Notes: generated by a model from the sequence alone, not told the origin. 64,000 nt of DNA from Roseibium album (GCA_001404055.1 CXTY01000015.1:1-64000); one strand, 5' to 3'. Counted from the first letter of the stretch, positions 36,664-45,511 are shown. A program made the numbers and translations.

Positions 36664-37959
36664 GTGAACGCACACCCTCAAACGAAACGCCCCCGCGATC
36701 CGCGGCTCGACTTCTTCCGCGGGCTCGGAATGTTTATCATTTATGTAGCCCATGTGCCGTGGAACTGGTGGACCCTCTGGATCCCCGCACGGTTTGGGTT
36801 TTCAGATGCCACCGAGGTCTTTGTGTTCTGCTCCGGTATGGCATCAGCACTTGCCTTCGGAAAAATCTTCGATTTACACGGCTGGGGCATGGGCGCGGCC
36901 AGAATTGCGCATCGCATGTGGCAGGTGTACTGGGCCCATATCGGCCAGTTCCTGATTATCGCGGTCGGCCTGGTGATGATCCACGAAAGCGGTTACCTCA
37001 CTCGCTGCTGTGACCTGACACAGGATTACGTCGTTTCACTGAACCTCTGGCACCTGTTCGACAATACAAAGGTTGCCTTGCCAGGCCTCATGACGCTGAC
37101 CTGGGTCCCAAATTATTTCGATATCCTGCCGATGTATGTTGTGATCCTAGCGTTGATCCCGCTGATCATGCTTGCCTCGCGCGTGTCCGTGGCGGCCGCC
37201 TTTGCGCTGTCGATCGGCTTGTGGTTGGCATCCCAGTTCGGCCTGCTCGATCTGCCGGCCGAGCCCTGGCTGAATTCCGAGGGCGAACACCGCAAGTGGT
37301 TCTTCAATCCGTTTGCCTGGCAGATGCTGTTTTTCACCGGCTTTGCATTCATGCGCGGCTGGATCCCGGCACCGCCGGTCAACACAAAACTCGTCGTCGC
37401 ATGTGTAGCAATTGTTCTTGTGACCATCCCCTTCGCTTATTTCCGGGTTTACGGTGAAAACTACGCTGATTTTGTCTGGGCTCGTGAAGTCCGTGCTGCA
37501 ATCAGACCTCTTTGGGTCAAGACGGAATTCGGCTTGTTCAGATACCTGCATTTTCTGGCACTTGCTTACCTGGCATGGGTCGCAGCCGGAGAACATGGCA
37601 AACGCCTGCTAGGCCATGGCGCTCTTTGGGGGCGCTTTGTGAATATCGTTCAAAAAGTGGGTCAGCAGTCGCTTCCAGTGTTCATGGCAAGCCTCGTGAT
37701 TGCTCAGGCAGCTGCATTGATGCGCGACATGGTCTGGGGCCGCGGAGAGTGGTTGCCACAGGTACTGTCCAACCTGCTCGGTTTCCTCGCCCTGATTGCT
37801 GTTGCCTATATTGCATCCTGGTATAAGAGCCAGCCTTGGCGGAAGCCTCCGGCAATGTCATCAGGCGGCAAGCCGAATATACCAAGTTCAGCACCCAACA
37901 AGGGCTCGCAGACAAATGCCAGAACCACTGCAGGGACAAAAGAGCCAGCACTCGGCTAG
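36664..37959 (+). CDS. OpgC-domain membrane acyltransferase
   Basis: A 431-aa polytopic protein of the OpgC family; the characterised members succinylate osmoregulated periplasmic glucans. The family N-terminus RDPRLDFFRGLGMFIIYVAH and the FGFSDATEVFVFCSGMASAL block are present, followed by about ten membrane helices and a Pro/Ser-rich tail. Start is GTG at 36664 without an obvious ribosome site, consistent with translational coupling to the TPR gene upstream. A strong terminator follows. Confidence 0.92.
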   Translation: MNAHPQTKRPRDPRLDFFRGLGMFIIYVAHVPWNWWTLWIPARFGFSDATEVFVFCSGMASALAFGKIFDLHGWGMGAARIAHRMWQVYWAHIGQFLIIAVGLVMIHESGYLTRCCDLTQDYVVSLNLWHLFDNTKVALPGLMTLTWVPNYFDILPMYVVILALIPLIMLASRVSVAAAFALSIGLWLASQFGLLDLPAEPWLNSEGEHRKWFFNPFAWQMLFFTGFAFMRGWIPAPPVNTKLVVACVAIVLVTIPFAYFRVYGENYADFVWAREVRAAIRPLWVKTEFGLFRYLHFLALAYLAWVAAGEHGKRLLGHGALWGRFVNIVQKVGQQSLPVFMASLVIAQAAALMRDMVWGRGEWLPQVLSNLLGFLALIAVAYIASWYKSQPWRKPPAMSSGGKPNIPSSAPNKGSQTNARTTAGTKEPALG

Positions 37960-38002
37960 ATACATTGCAAACCCTGTTTACGCTTCCACTGGCATTTCAA
38001 AC

Positions 38003-38038
38003 AAAAAGGCACCGGTCCACAAGACCGGTGCCTTTTTT
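38003..38038. terminator. Bidirectional intrinsic terminator
   Basis: A 15-bp stem (AAAAAGGCACCGGTC / GACCGGTGCCTTTTT) with a CACAA loop and T-runs on both strands. It separates the converging OpgC and DUF1150 genes. Confidence 0.95.
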
Positions 38039-38058
38039 GGAATATGCAGAAATAGTGC

Positions 38059-38340
38059 TTAATGCAAAGCGGCCATTTCAAGTTCTGCCTCAAAAGCATT
38101 GGCAACCGCTGCTTCACGGCTGTCAGCAAGCAGTATTGGCGTCCCGTCTGCGTTGAGCAGAGCATAGAGCGTCATATTATCCTGCAGCGGTGGAACATCG
38201 GGAAACATTTCCTTCAGGTCTCGCGCCTTGATGGGTTTGATGTAAGCGACATCACCAGTGCCGAGCTCTGTCAGCTCGTCAACGGACATGATGTCCAGCA
38301 TGGCAGTGTCTGCCCATTCTGGGTTACTTGAATCGTGCAT
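38059..38340 (-). CDS. DUF1150 family protein
   Basis: A 93-aa cytosolic protein with the family core GDVAYIKPIKARDL and ADGTPILLADSREAAVANAF. It lies 32 bp downstream of the hsp20 gene, a pairing that recurs across alphaproteobacteria, so it is very probably heat-induced from the same promoter. Biochemical function unknown. Confidence 0.92.
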   Translation of the reverse strand: MHDSSNPEWADTAMLDIMSVDELTELGTGDVAYIKPIKARDLKEMFPDVPPLQDNMTLYALLNADGTPILLADSREAAVANAFEAELEMAALH

Positions 38341-38372
38341 CAGTTATTCTCCATGTGTTGACCGACGAGCGT

Positions 38373-38801
38373 CTATTCGCCGCTGGAGATTTCTATTTTT
38401 TTTATGACACGTTCGGGTTCCGGACGTGCCAGATCGATGGACAGCAGCCCATCTTTCAAATCGGCTCCGAGAATTTCTATTCCCTCGGCCAGTACAAAAG
38501 CCCGCTGAAACTGTCGCGCGGCGATTCCGCGATGCAGATACTGCCGGGACTTGTCGTCCACCTGGCGACCACGGATCACCAACTGGCTCTCCTCTACGGA
38601 GACATCAAGCTGGTCTCTTGTGAAACCAGCAACGGCTAGCGTGATACGGATGACATCGCCCTGATCGCCGGATTTCGGCAGTCTTTCGATGTTGTAGGGC
38701 GGGTATCCGTCATTCGCCGCCTTGGAAACGCGATCAAGCACACGCTCGATATCGTCAAACCCGAGCATAAACGGGCTAGAAAACGCTGACATGCGTGACA
38801 T
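38373..38801 (-). CDS. Small heat-shock protein, Hsp20/IbpA family
   Basis: ATP-independent holdase chaperone, 142 aa. The start ATG 38801 (MSRMSAFSSPFMLGFDDIER) fits the usual alphaproteobacterial N-terminus and has AAGGA 8 nt upstream; longer in-frame extensions to 38852 read through the leader. The alpha-crystallin domain spans about 30-130, with GYPPYNIERL at its start, IRITLAVAGFTRDQLDVSVE, the LVIRGRQ strand and the FQRAFVLAEGIEILGADLKD block. The leader shows an RpoH-type promoter and a possible RNA thermometer. Confidence 0.95.
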   Translation of the reverse strand: MSRMSAFSSPFMLGFDDIERVLDRVSKAANDGYPPYNIERLPKSGDQGDVIRITLAVAGFTRDQLDVSVEESQLVIRGRQVDDKSRQYLHRGIAARQFQRAFVLAEGIEILGADLKDGLLSIDLARPEPERVIKKIEISSGE

Positions 38802-38876
38802 CCTCAAAGTCCTTGTCGAAGCGACCTTGCGACCGGACCCTTCTCTAGGCATCCGGACTGGAACCTCACGGTTCCA
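38802..38876 (-). promoter_or_regulatory. Candidate ROSE-like RNA thermometer in the hsp20 leader
   Basis: The ~80-nt leader can fold into successive hairpins: GGAACC-GTGA-GGTTCC (38860-38875), GTCG-CTT-CGAC (38815-38825), and an outer stem pairing AAGGGTCC (38835-38842) with GGACTTT (38806-38812), which would bury part of the AAGGA ribosome site. This resembles ROSE elements of rhizobial small heat-shock genes in layout; I could not match a consensus exactly. Confidence 0.5.
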
Positions 38877-38887
38877 TTCCCTATTAA

Positions 38888-38916
38888 ATATGGCAACTCG
38901 TTAATTTTGATTCAAG
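38888..38916 (-). promoter_or_regulatory. RpoH (heat-shock sigma) promoter of hsp20-DUF1150
   Basis: On the minus strand CTTGAA (38911-38916), a 17-nt spacer, then CCATAT (38888-38893). This equals the alphaproteobacterial RpoH consensus as I know it. It sits about 87 bp before the hsp20 start codon. Confidence 0.8.
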
Positions 38917-38961
38917 ACAGACTGTTTGACAGGCATCCAGCCCCCGTATTCAAGCATTTAT

Positions 38962-39822
38962 TCACTGGTTTGAACACAATCGCGGGCTTCGCTTCATCAA
39001 CTTCGCAACCGCAGATACCGCTTGCCGCACGGAAGGCTCATGACGTTCGTCCTGATGCATGACCACCCAACGCTCGGTTCGAAGGCTGTCTATGGGGTCC
39101 GAAATTTGTACCAGATCCTGGAAAGCGTCACCCACAAACGTCGGCAGCAACATGCGCGCCTGCCCATTGCGCACGAGCGAAAGCGCCAAGGGTGCCTTGT
39201 TCACCGTAATTGTCACTTCATCACCATGGTTTTCCCTGATCCAGGTGCCTGTCGGGTAATGCGCCTCGTCTTCCACAAGACCAATCCATCCAAGCTCCTT
39301 GTCCGGAGAAACAGTCTTGGCCTGGTAGACCGCAAAATCCACAGTTCCGACTTTTTGACCTGCAAGCCATTCCTGCTTTGGGCGAGCGTTGCGAATTCCG
39401 ATGTCGATTTGACGTCTGGCAACGTCTCGAACTCGGACATCTGTCAAAAATTCCGGGACCCAATCGGAAGCTGTGCTCCAAAAATCCGTAACATTGTCGA
39501 TCAACAGCCGCATCGACCATTCACCAGCCGAAATCCGTATTCTTCGGCGCGTCTGGCCACTTTCCCGCCAGGTGGTGATCGACTGCGCCACCTGCTCCAT
39601 ATCATCAGCCTGCCGTAGCAATTCCTGTCCGGCAACAGTCAGGAGATAGCCACGCGCTTCGCGTTCCACAAGACGGACGTTCAGGCTTTTTTCCAACGAG
39701 GAAACACGGCGCCCAAGAGTGGCAGCGCTCACGCCCGTTTTTGTTGCAGCGCCTGCCAGACCTCCCGCTTTGGCGACAGCCAAAAACAGCCGCAAGTCCT
39801 CCCAATCAATATTTCGTTTCAT
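38962..39822 (-). CDS. LysR-family transcriptional regulator
   Basis: A 286-aa regulator. The winged helix-turn-helix is at the N-terminus (WEDLRLFLAVAKAGGLAGAA, then TGVSAATLGRRVSSLEKSLN), followed by a linker helix and an effector-binding domain. It diverges from a 130-aa hypothetical gene; the spacer contains a pair of direct repeats that may be its site. Target genes and effector are unknown. Confidence 0.92.
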   Translation of the reverse strand: MKRNIDWEDLRLFLAVAKAGGLAGAATKTGVSAATLGRRVSSLEKSLNVRLVEREARGYLLTVAGQELLRQADDMEQVAQSITTWRESGQTRRRIRISAGEWSMRLLIDNVTDFWSTASDWVPEFLTDVRVRDVARRQIDIGIRNARPKQEWLAGQKVGTVDFAVYQAKTVSPDKELGWIGLVEDEAHYPTGTWIRENHGDEVTITVNKAPLALSLVRNGQARMLLPTFVGDAFQDLVQISDPIDSLRTERWVVMHQDERHEPSVRQAVSAVAKLMKRSPRLCSNQ

Positions 39823-39888
39823 TTTTGAAATCTCAATTTCAATTAGAAAACAACATCAAAATACTACTTCATGAGAATATTGGCGTCA

Positions 39889-39912
39889 CGACCATAATTA
39901 CGATCATAATTG
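39889..39912. promoter_or_regulatory. Two 12-bp direct repeats in the LysR divergent spacer
   Basis: CGACCATAATTA (39889-39900) is followed directly by CGATCATAATTG (39901-39912), differing in two bases. They lie between the LysR gene and the divergent small gene, 15 bp before the latter's ATG. A regulator site or part of a promoter is possible; a chance A+T-rich repeat cannot be excluded. Confidence 0.4.
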
Positions 39913-39926
39913 GAACGAGGCGCACC

Positions 39927-40319
39927 ATGCTTATGCCATTTCGTTTGCCCGACGAACATCGAACTTCAGAAAGCCAGCGTGTTTCCCGCGAAGACTTCAG
40001 ACGGTTTCTCTATCCGTACCACGCGCAGTTCTGGCCAGAGGACATTCCGGAGCACATCATGTTTCAGGAAAAAAACCGGCGCCTCATGCGCGAAAAACGC
40101 CGGGCTGCGCTTAGAAGAATACTTCGGTTTGAGTGGCTTCTACAAACCTTCAAAAAACCGGTAAATGAGAATGTTGAACCGGGTGAATCGAAGTCTCCCG
40201 AAACAGCTTGTGCAAATTTTGAGGAAATTTGTGACAGCCAAGCTCTGCCCAAACAGAAACGGACGCAATTCCGGAAAAGGGCAACGCTTGATCTTAAGCG
40301 CAGCCCTCTTTTGAGTTAA
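39927..40319 (+). CDS. Hypothetical basic protein, 130 aa
   Basis: ATG at 39927 (MLMPFRLPDEHRTSESQRVS) is preceded by GAGG 6 nt upstream; longer in-frame extensions run into the LysR gene. The protein is Arg/Lys-rich, with helical stretches such as NRRLMREKRRAALRRILRFE, and has no signal peptide or membrane helix. I do not recognise a family. Its stop codon overlaps the stop of the converging NTF2-like gene. Divergent arrangement with LysR suggests control by it. Confidence 0.6.
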   Translation: MLMPFRLPDEHRTSESQRVSREDFRRFLYPYHAQFWPEDIPEHIMFQEKNRRLMREKRRAALRRILRFEWLLQTFKKPVNENVEPGESKSPETACANFEEICDSQALPKQKRTQFRKRATLDLKRSPLLS

Positions 40320-40807
40320 TTTGCAGAAGTTTCCAACAATCGGCTGCCGTGCGGATTGTCGATCACCATCTTCCAGTTTCCGTCCGGCTGACGGCGCAAG
40401 ACGGCAATGGATAGACCCGCGCCATTTACAGTTTTCCCGTCCGGGCCGGTGCCGTTCATCTTCCAGGGGGCGATGTGAACGGCGATATCACCTTCAACGA
40501 TCACTTCGTGACCTGAATAGGAAAACTTCGGCGACATTGCGTTAAACTGCGTGAAGATCTGGCGGGCAACAGCCCCGTCCGAAACTATCTGTCCTGGTTC
40601 AAAAGCGATGCTTTGACTGGGCTCATATGTCTGCATCACGGTATCGATGTCACCTGCTTCAAATGAACTGGTCATCTTCTGGATGACAGTAATTACGTCC
40701 TGCTGGTCTTTGGTCATTTCGGTATTTCCTGCTGCTTGTGCTGAGTTTGAAAATGTCAGGCAAAGGGCCGTAAAAACGGCAGCTTTCCAGAAACTGATTG
40801 ATCTCAT
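40316..40807 (-). CDS. Secreted NTF2-like (DUF4440/SnoaL-type) protein
   Basis: A 163-aa protein with signal peptide (WKAAVFTALCLTFSNSAQA) and an NTF2-like fold: helix DVITVIQKMTSSFEAGDIDT, then MQTYEPSQSIAFEPGQIVSD and the strand pair GLSIAVLRRQPDGNWKMVID. Catalytic function, if any, is not evident. It lies 105 bp downstream of an ECF sigma factor gene on the same strand. Confidence 0.87.
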   Translation of the reverse strand: MRSISFWKAAVFTALCLTFSNSAQAAGNTEMTKDQQDVITVIQKMTSSFEAGDIDTVMQTYEPSQSIAFEPGQIVSDGAVARQIFTQFNAMSPKFSYSGHEVIVEGDIAVHIAPWKMNGTGPDGKTVNGAGLSIAVLRRQPDGNWKMVIDNPHGSRLLETSAN

Positions 40808-40912
40808 TTTTCGTCTCGCTTCTTTCGCAAGGCAAAGCGGCGCCAGTCCCGCCCGTTACCAAGCTGGTTGAAAATCTGTTGTCTGGCTGATTGGGTGGTT
40901 AGAGGGTCTGAG

Positions 40913-41731
40913 CTACATCGGCGGTGACAGTATTTCCGTCAGCGCTGCCCGAATGTCTTCAGGGCACTGGTGATGGGGAACCGAACGCTGAAGTTTGAAC
41001 GTTTTCAGGCTTTCGATCACCGAGCCGACCTGTTCCCTGATCTCGGGATAGCTTTCCGCTGCCTCGCCCGAGTTCGGATAATGTCCGGCCTGAATACGCC
41101 CCATCTTGATTGACGCCGGAAGCCGGCGCGGACAGGAACATTTCGCAGTTACATTGACGACACCACAACGGCGAGACGTAAAGGCTTCAACATCGGCGCG
41201 GGCCCGCGACAAGCGCTTGCGATAGGCAGCAGGTGTCAGTTCAAGAATTTCAGAAGCTTCCCCATGGTCCAGCTCGAATATGTCTCCAAGCACATAGGCC
41301 AACCGCAAGTCCATCTTCAGACACAATAGCAGGGCCATCGTGCAGGACACCCGCAGTTCGTTGAGCATCAAGGCGTCATCGGGGGCCTTGGGTGGGTCGG
41401 CAACCAGTCCGGTTTCAAGGTCGGCGGCAAACATATCGAAGGTCAGCCCCATGTCCCGATCGCGGATTTTTTTGGTGGTTAGCAAGTACCGGACGGCCAC
41501 ACGGTAGACCCAGGTTGAAAATGCGCTTTCCCCCCGAAAGGTCGATAGCTTGGTCAAGACAAGGATCAGGATTTCCTGCGTTGCTTCCTTGGCGTCTTCC
41601 GGATTGACCAGGATACGCCGGGCAAGAGCGTGTATCTGGTTCTGCGTTCCTGCAAGAACAGTCTCCAGCGCTGGCTTATCGCCCGCCTGTGCCGATTGCA
41701 CGTCATCTGCTGTTACGTCTATCACTACCAT
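40913..41731 (-). CDS. ECF-type RNA polymerase sigma factor with Cys-containing C-terminal extension
   Basis: A 272-aa sigma factor. Region 2 spans about residues 20-95 (AKEATQEILILVLTKLSTFR and ESAFSTWVYRVAVRYLL) and region 4 about 125-185 (LDHGEASEILELTPAAYRKR then LSRARADVEAF). The ~85-residue tail after region 4 is extra; it begins SRRCGVVNVTAKCSCPRRLP, a three-Cys cluster that could bind metal or sense redox state. No anti-sigma gene is adjacent, so the tail may take over control; that is inference. Confidence 0.87.
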   Translation of the reverse strand: MVVIDVTADDVQSAQAGDKPALETVLAGTQNQIHALARRILVNPEDAKEATQEILILVLTKLSTFRGESAFSTWVYRVAVRYLLTTKKIRDRDMGLTFDMFAADLETGLVADPPKAPDDALMLNELRVSCTMALLLCLKMDLRLAYVLGDIFELDHGEASEILELTPAAYRKRLSRARADVEAFTSRRCGVVNVTAKCSCPRRLPASIKMGRIQAGHYPNSGEAAESYPEIREQVGSVIESLKTFKLQRSVPHHQCPEDIRAALTEILSPPM

Positions 41732-41906
41732 CTGCGACCCCGTCGTTTGGCTTTCATAGTGTTAGAGCGACTGCCAAGGAAAAGTGTGACACATTTTTTT
41801 CATCGGATAGAAGCTTGCGTGTTTCAGCTGGGAACGGCACTGTTCGTAACAGTGCAGATTCTGAAGCCCTCTGACATTTAACATCCTTCAATCACACGAG
41901 TTTTTA

Positions 41907-42266
41907 ATGACACGCGACGAGTTTGATACCTTTTGCAAATCCCTGCCCGGCACCACTCACGTCATTCAATGGGGCAATGCGTCGGTCTGGAAAGTCGGCG
42001 GCAAGATATTCGCAATCTGCTCAAGATGGGGCGATGGCGACGAGCCTCGCTTCAGTTTCAAGTGTTCCGACATTTCCTACTCCCTGCTTATTCAGGAGGA
42101 AGGCATGATCCCCGCACCTTATCTTGCGCGGGCAAAATGGGTGCAGATGGAAGAAGAGGGTGCTCTCAGCAACGAAGACCTGAAGGCTTACATTGTGGCC
42201 GCGCACAAGATCATCACAGGCAAACTGACCAAAAAAGTTCAAAAAGAGCTCGGTCTTGCAAGCTGA
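41907..42266 (+). CDS. MmcQ/YjbR family protein
   Basis: A 119-aa cytosolic protein of the MmcQ/YjbR (CyaY-like fold) family, with LPGTTHVIQWGNASVWKVGG at the N-terminus, the FSFKCS strand and a terminal helix. The family is annotated as DNA-binding, but the role is unclear. Its 3' end overlaps the start of the MFS gene by 11 bp. Confidence 0.9.
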   Translation: MTRDEFDTFCKSLPGTTHVIQWGNASVWKVGGKIFAICSRWGDGDEPRFSFKCSDISYSLLIQEEGMIPAPYLARAKWVQMEEEGALSNEDLKAYIVAAHKIITGKLTKKVQKELGLAS

Positions 42267-43440
42267 TTTTTCAGGCAAGTGGCGCTCGCTCACGCTGCTG
42301 ATGCTTGCAGAAGTGGCGGGCATGAGCCTGTGGTTCATGTCTGCGGCTATCCTGCCGGACCTCACCCGTGAGTTTGCCATATCCGATGTGCGCCAGGCAG
42401 CCTTGTCCAGCGCGGTCCAGATCGGATTTGTTGCCGGGGCTCTGCTGTCGGCGTTCCTCGGACTGGCAGACCGAATTGACCCAAGACGTTTCTTTGCTTT
42501 TAGCGCAATCCTTGCAGCACTTTTCAATGCCAGTCTTCTTGTGGTGGAGCCGGGAGGTGCTGCTTCCATTCTGGCCCGTTTTGCAACAGGGGCTTTGCTA
42601 GCCGGTGTTTATCCTGTCGGAATGAAAATAGCCGTCGGTTGGGGCAAGGATGATCGCGGTTTTCTTGTCGGTACACTCGTCGGCGCGCTTACTTTCGGGT
42701 CAGCCGCACCTCATCTGCTGGCTTTGCTTGGTGGCGCTGATTGGCGTTGGAGCCTGAGCGTTGCTTCGATTGCGTCCGCGGCAGGCGGCATATTATGTCT
42801 GTTCGCAAGTCTTGGACCCTTTCACGCCAAAGCACCGCGCATGCAGGTAAAAGCCATTCTGACGGCCTGGACCAACCGGAAGATCCGTTTTGCTTATGCC
42901 GGTTATCTCGGTCACATGTGGGAGCTCTACGCCATGTGGGCCTGGATCGGTGTCGCGCTGACGATCTCCTTTTCTGCCCATATGCCCGACGAGGCCGCAA
43001 TCTCGCTCTCTCGCCTGATCGCGTTTCTGGCCATCGCCTCGGGCGGAGCTGCCTGCATCATCGCCGGACTTGTGGCGGACCGTGTCGGCAAGGCCAATAT
43101 CGCGATCCTCGCCATGGTGGTCAGTGGTACAGCAGCACTCGCTTCCGCACTCACTTTCGGCGGGCCGGTCTGGCTGACGATTGTCTGCGTGCTAGTTTGG
43201 GGTGCTGCAATCCTGCCAGACTCTGCACAGTTCTCAGCGCTTGTTGCCGACTACGCACCACCAGAGCAGGCTGGCAGCCTGATGACATTTCAAACAGCAC
43301 TCGGCTTTGCACTCACCTTCCTGACGGTGCAGGCAACGCCGCTTGTTGCGGATCACATCGGTTGGCCAGGCGTGTTCGCGATCATGGCCATTGGTCCGGC
43401 GCTTGGGATTATGGGGATGTTGAGGCTGAAGCGGCTTTAA
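42256..43440 (+). CDS. MFS transporter
   Basis: A 394-aa twelve-helix major-facilitator protein. The start is a TTG at 42256 inside the end of the MmcQ gene; the first helix begins LTLLMLAEVAGMSLWFMSAA. The inter-helix 2-3 loop reads GLADRIDPRR. Substrate is not predictable. Probably translationally coupled to MmcQ. Confidence 0.88.
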   Translation: MQADFSGKWRSLTLLMLAEVAGMSLWFMSAAILPDLTREFAISDVRQAALSSAVQIGFVAGALLSAFLGLADRIDPRRFFAFSAILAALFNASLLVVEPGGAASILARFATGALLAGVYPVGMKIAVGWGKDDRGFLVGTLVGALTFGSAAPHLLALLGGADWRWSLSVASIASAAGGILCLFASLGPFHAKAPRMQVKAILTAWTNRKIRFAYAGYLGHMWELYAMWAWIGVALTISFSAHMPDEAAISLSRLIAFLAIASGGAACIIAGLVADRVGKANIAILAMVVSGTAALASALTFGGPVWLTIVCVLVWGAAILPDSAQFSALVADYAPPEQAGSLMTFQTALGFALTFLTVQATPLVADHIGWPGVFAIMAIGPALGIMGMLRLKRL

Positions 43441-43503
43441 GTTTCGGGAAGCTATAGTTAGGACAATCAATTTGCACTGCACGAAATGAGTATTCAGGGC
43501 TAA

Positions 43504-43767
43504 ATGTTAGATATTTTCAATTGGACAACAATGATTTCAATTTTTGTCGGCCTGTCTCTCATGGGAGCCGCAGTGGCAAACTTCGCCAATATTTTTCGAA
43601 AAGAAAAAGAAGACAACATTGTATTCAATGCCATCTCCTGGCTTCCGCGATTTGTTCTTACTAGTCTAAGACTCAAACTCACTTACATTAGAATTGCACT
43701 GATGAGCGTCATCTTGGGTGTTACCATCGGTTGGTTGAATGTACAGCTCATCGTAATATTTGGTTAG
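43504..43767 (+). CDS. Small membrane protein, 87 aa
   Basis: ATG at 43504 preceded by CAGGG. Two or three hydrophobic segments (MISIFVGLSLMGAAVANFAN near the N-terminus, IRIALMSVILGVTIGWLNVQ at the C-terminus) flank a charged loop FRKEKEDN. The gene is more A+T-rich than its neighbours. I do not recognise a family. It may be a real small inner-membrane protein, but coding support is only moderate. Confidence 0.5.
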   Translation: MLDIFNWTTMISIFVGLSLMGAAVANFANIFRKEKEDNIVFNAISWLPRFVLTSLRLKLTYIRIALMSVILGVTIGWLNVQLIVIFG

Positions 43768-43795
43768 ATTGACTTGCCGGTTCCAGACGATGCTT

Positions 43796-43909
43796 TCCCG
43801 GCCAAGCAAAGCGCGAGCCGGGATCTCTTGAGTGGCCAAACAAAGAGTTTTTTCGCGCTAATCGCCGCCACAAACAGGTCCCGGATCTCCGTTTCACTGC
43901 GTCCGGGAC
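43796..43909. repeat. Two REP-like palindromes
   Basis: TCCCGGC ... GCCGGGA (43796-43823) and GTCCCGGA ... TCCGGGAC (43878-43909) are imperfect palindromes of the same type as those clustered near 55 kb (core CCGGATCTC). They lie in the non-coding stretch between the small membrane protein and the chemoreceptor. Confidence 0.75.
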
Positions 43910-43947
43910 GGCAATGGGGAAGATGTCAGTCATTTAGCTCAAAGAAA

Positions 43948-43978
43948 AGCCGCGCAAACCTACCAAGTTTGCGCGGCT
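43948..43978. terminator. Bidirectional intrinsic terminator
   Basis: A 12-bp perfect stem (AGCCGCGCAAAC / GTTTGCGCGGCT) with a 7-nt loop, followed by ATCTTTTTT on the plus strand and TTTCTTTG on the minus strand. It serves the chemoreceptor gene on the minus strand. Confidence 0.93.
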
Positions 43979-44020
43979 ATCTTTTTTCACTCAATCGATG
44001 CTTTCAGGAAACCGGTGGGC

Positions 44021-45304
44021 CTAGGCCACCCGAACCTGATCGATGAAGTTGGTGACTTCCGTTTTCAGCTGATCGGCCTGCTCCGACAGTTCGGAGGCAG
44101 AGGACATCAGACCGTTGGAGGCCGTGCCGACTTCCTGCGAAGCACTGGTGACGGAGGCAATGTTCGCATTCACCTTCCGCGTACCGTCTGCGGCCAGATG
44201 AACGCTGCTGGCGATCTCACGCGTCGCGTCACCCTGCTCTGCCATGACGCTGGAAATTGCCGTCGATATCTCATCGACTGTGCCTATGACCTGCCCGACA
44301 TTTTCCAGGGATACAGAGGCCTGTTTTGTGGCGGTCTGGATATCCTCGATCTGCTGAACAATTTCTTCCGCAGCGCGTGTCGTCTGCCCGGCAAGCTCCT
44401 TGACTTCACTTGCAACGACGGCAAACCCACGCCCGGCTTCACCTGCCCGTGCCGATTCAATCGTTGCATTCAGAGCCAGAAGATTGGTCTGTTCCGCAAT
44501 TCCGGAAATCAGCTCGATGACTTCGCCAATCTTGTTAGCGGTGTCTGCCAGAACATTCATTTGCGTGTTGGAGTTTCCAACTTCCTCAACCGCCTTTTTC
44601 GAGGCTGCCGAAGCGCTTGCCACCTGCTGCGTGATTTCGTCGATTGTCTTCGACATCTCTTCCGTGGCTGCAGCGACCGTTTGCACATTGTTCATCGCTT
44701 CGTCAGACGCGGTTGAAACAAAGGATGCTTTTTCGCTGGTCTTTTCCGAAATCGAAGCCATGGACCGGGCGGTCGTGTCCTGCTCCTGTGAGGCAGTGGC
44801 AACGGCCTCTACTATGCCGCCGACCTTTTCCGCGAACCCCTCGATGATTTCTTCCATCTTGCGGCGTTCGATCTCTTTTTCAGCGTGCTCGTTGTCCTTT
44901 TCAGCCTCAAGGTCGTGTGCTTGCTGCAAACCATCTTTGAAGACTGCAAGAGCACTCGCCATTTTACCGATTTCGTCGTCACGCTCACTTCCCGGGATTT
45001 CTGTCGAAAGATCTCCCTTGGCGACCCAGGCCATGGACTTGGTTATGTCGTTGATCGGACCCGACATCCGACGTGCACCAAACAAGACTGCAAAAAGGAT
45101 AGCCAAACCTGCAATCACCATGCCGATCATGATGTTCTTTGTGTAATAGCCACGAATAGTTTTGAACTGATTGGCGGCCTGGACACCCGCACGCGTTGCG
45201 CTTTCTCGCGCGTTTTCGGTAACTGCATTGGGAATTAGCCACCATGCTGCAGCTAACCCAACGATGATTAATACAGGTATTGGAAGTACAAGTTTCCAAA
45301 CCAA
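44021..45304 (-). CDS. Methyl-accepting chemotaxis protein without sensor domain, early stop codon
   Basis: Chemoreceptor signalling to CheA/CheW. Two membrane helices (about 2-22 and 58-78) are separated by only ~35 residues ([14 protein letters not shown]); related receptors with this N-terminus usually carry a DUF3365-type sensor domain there, so it appears deleted. HAMP (about 80-130) and the signalling hairpin with tip [20 protein letters not shown] are intact. The natural start seems to be ATG at 45322 (GGAGG, 7-nt gap), but that frame reads MSEQK then TAA at 45305-45307 and continues in frame at TTG 45304. Either translation restarts at TTG or the gene is silenced. Confidence 0.85.
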   Translation of the reverse strand: MVWKLVLPIPVLIIVGLAAAWWLIPNAVTENARESATRAGVQAANQFKTIRGYYTKNIMIGMVIAGLAILFAVLFGARRMSGPINDITKSMAWVAKGDLSTEIPGSERDDEIGKMASALAVFKDGLQQAHDLEAEKDNEHAEKEIERRKMEEIIEGFAEKVGGIVEAVATASQEQDTTARSMASISEKTSEKASFVSTASDEAMNNVQTVAAATEEMSKTIDEITQQVASASAASKKAVEEVGNSNTQMNVLADTANKIGEVIELISGIAEQTNLLALNATIESARAGEAGRGFAVVASEVKELAGQTTRAAEEIVQQIEDIQTATKQASVSLENVGQVIGTVDEISTAISSVMAEQGDATREIASSVHLAADGTRKVNANIASVTSASQEVGTASNGLMSSASELSEQADQLKTEVTNFIDQVRVA

Positions 45305-45511
45305 TTATTTTTGCTCCGACATAGTCACGCCTCCGGGAATGGTAGTATATTAGGCGTATCTTGATGATATTTGTTTAATTAAATTTTACTTATTACTTAA
45401 GGTAATCATATGGTTTATTATGTAATTGTACAATAAAACACGATTTTTACGCATTTAATTTGACCATCATTTAAATTATTCAAGTACTATCGAAGGTTAT
45501 TAGACTTTTGT

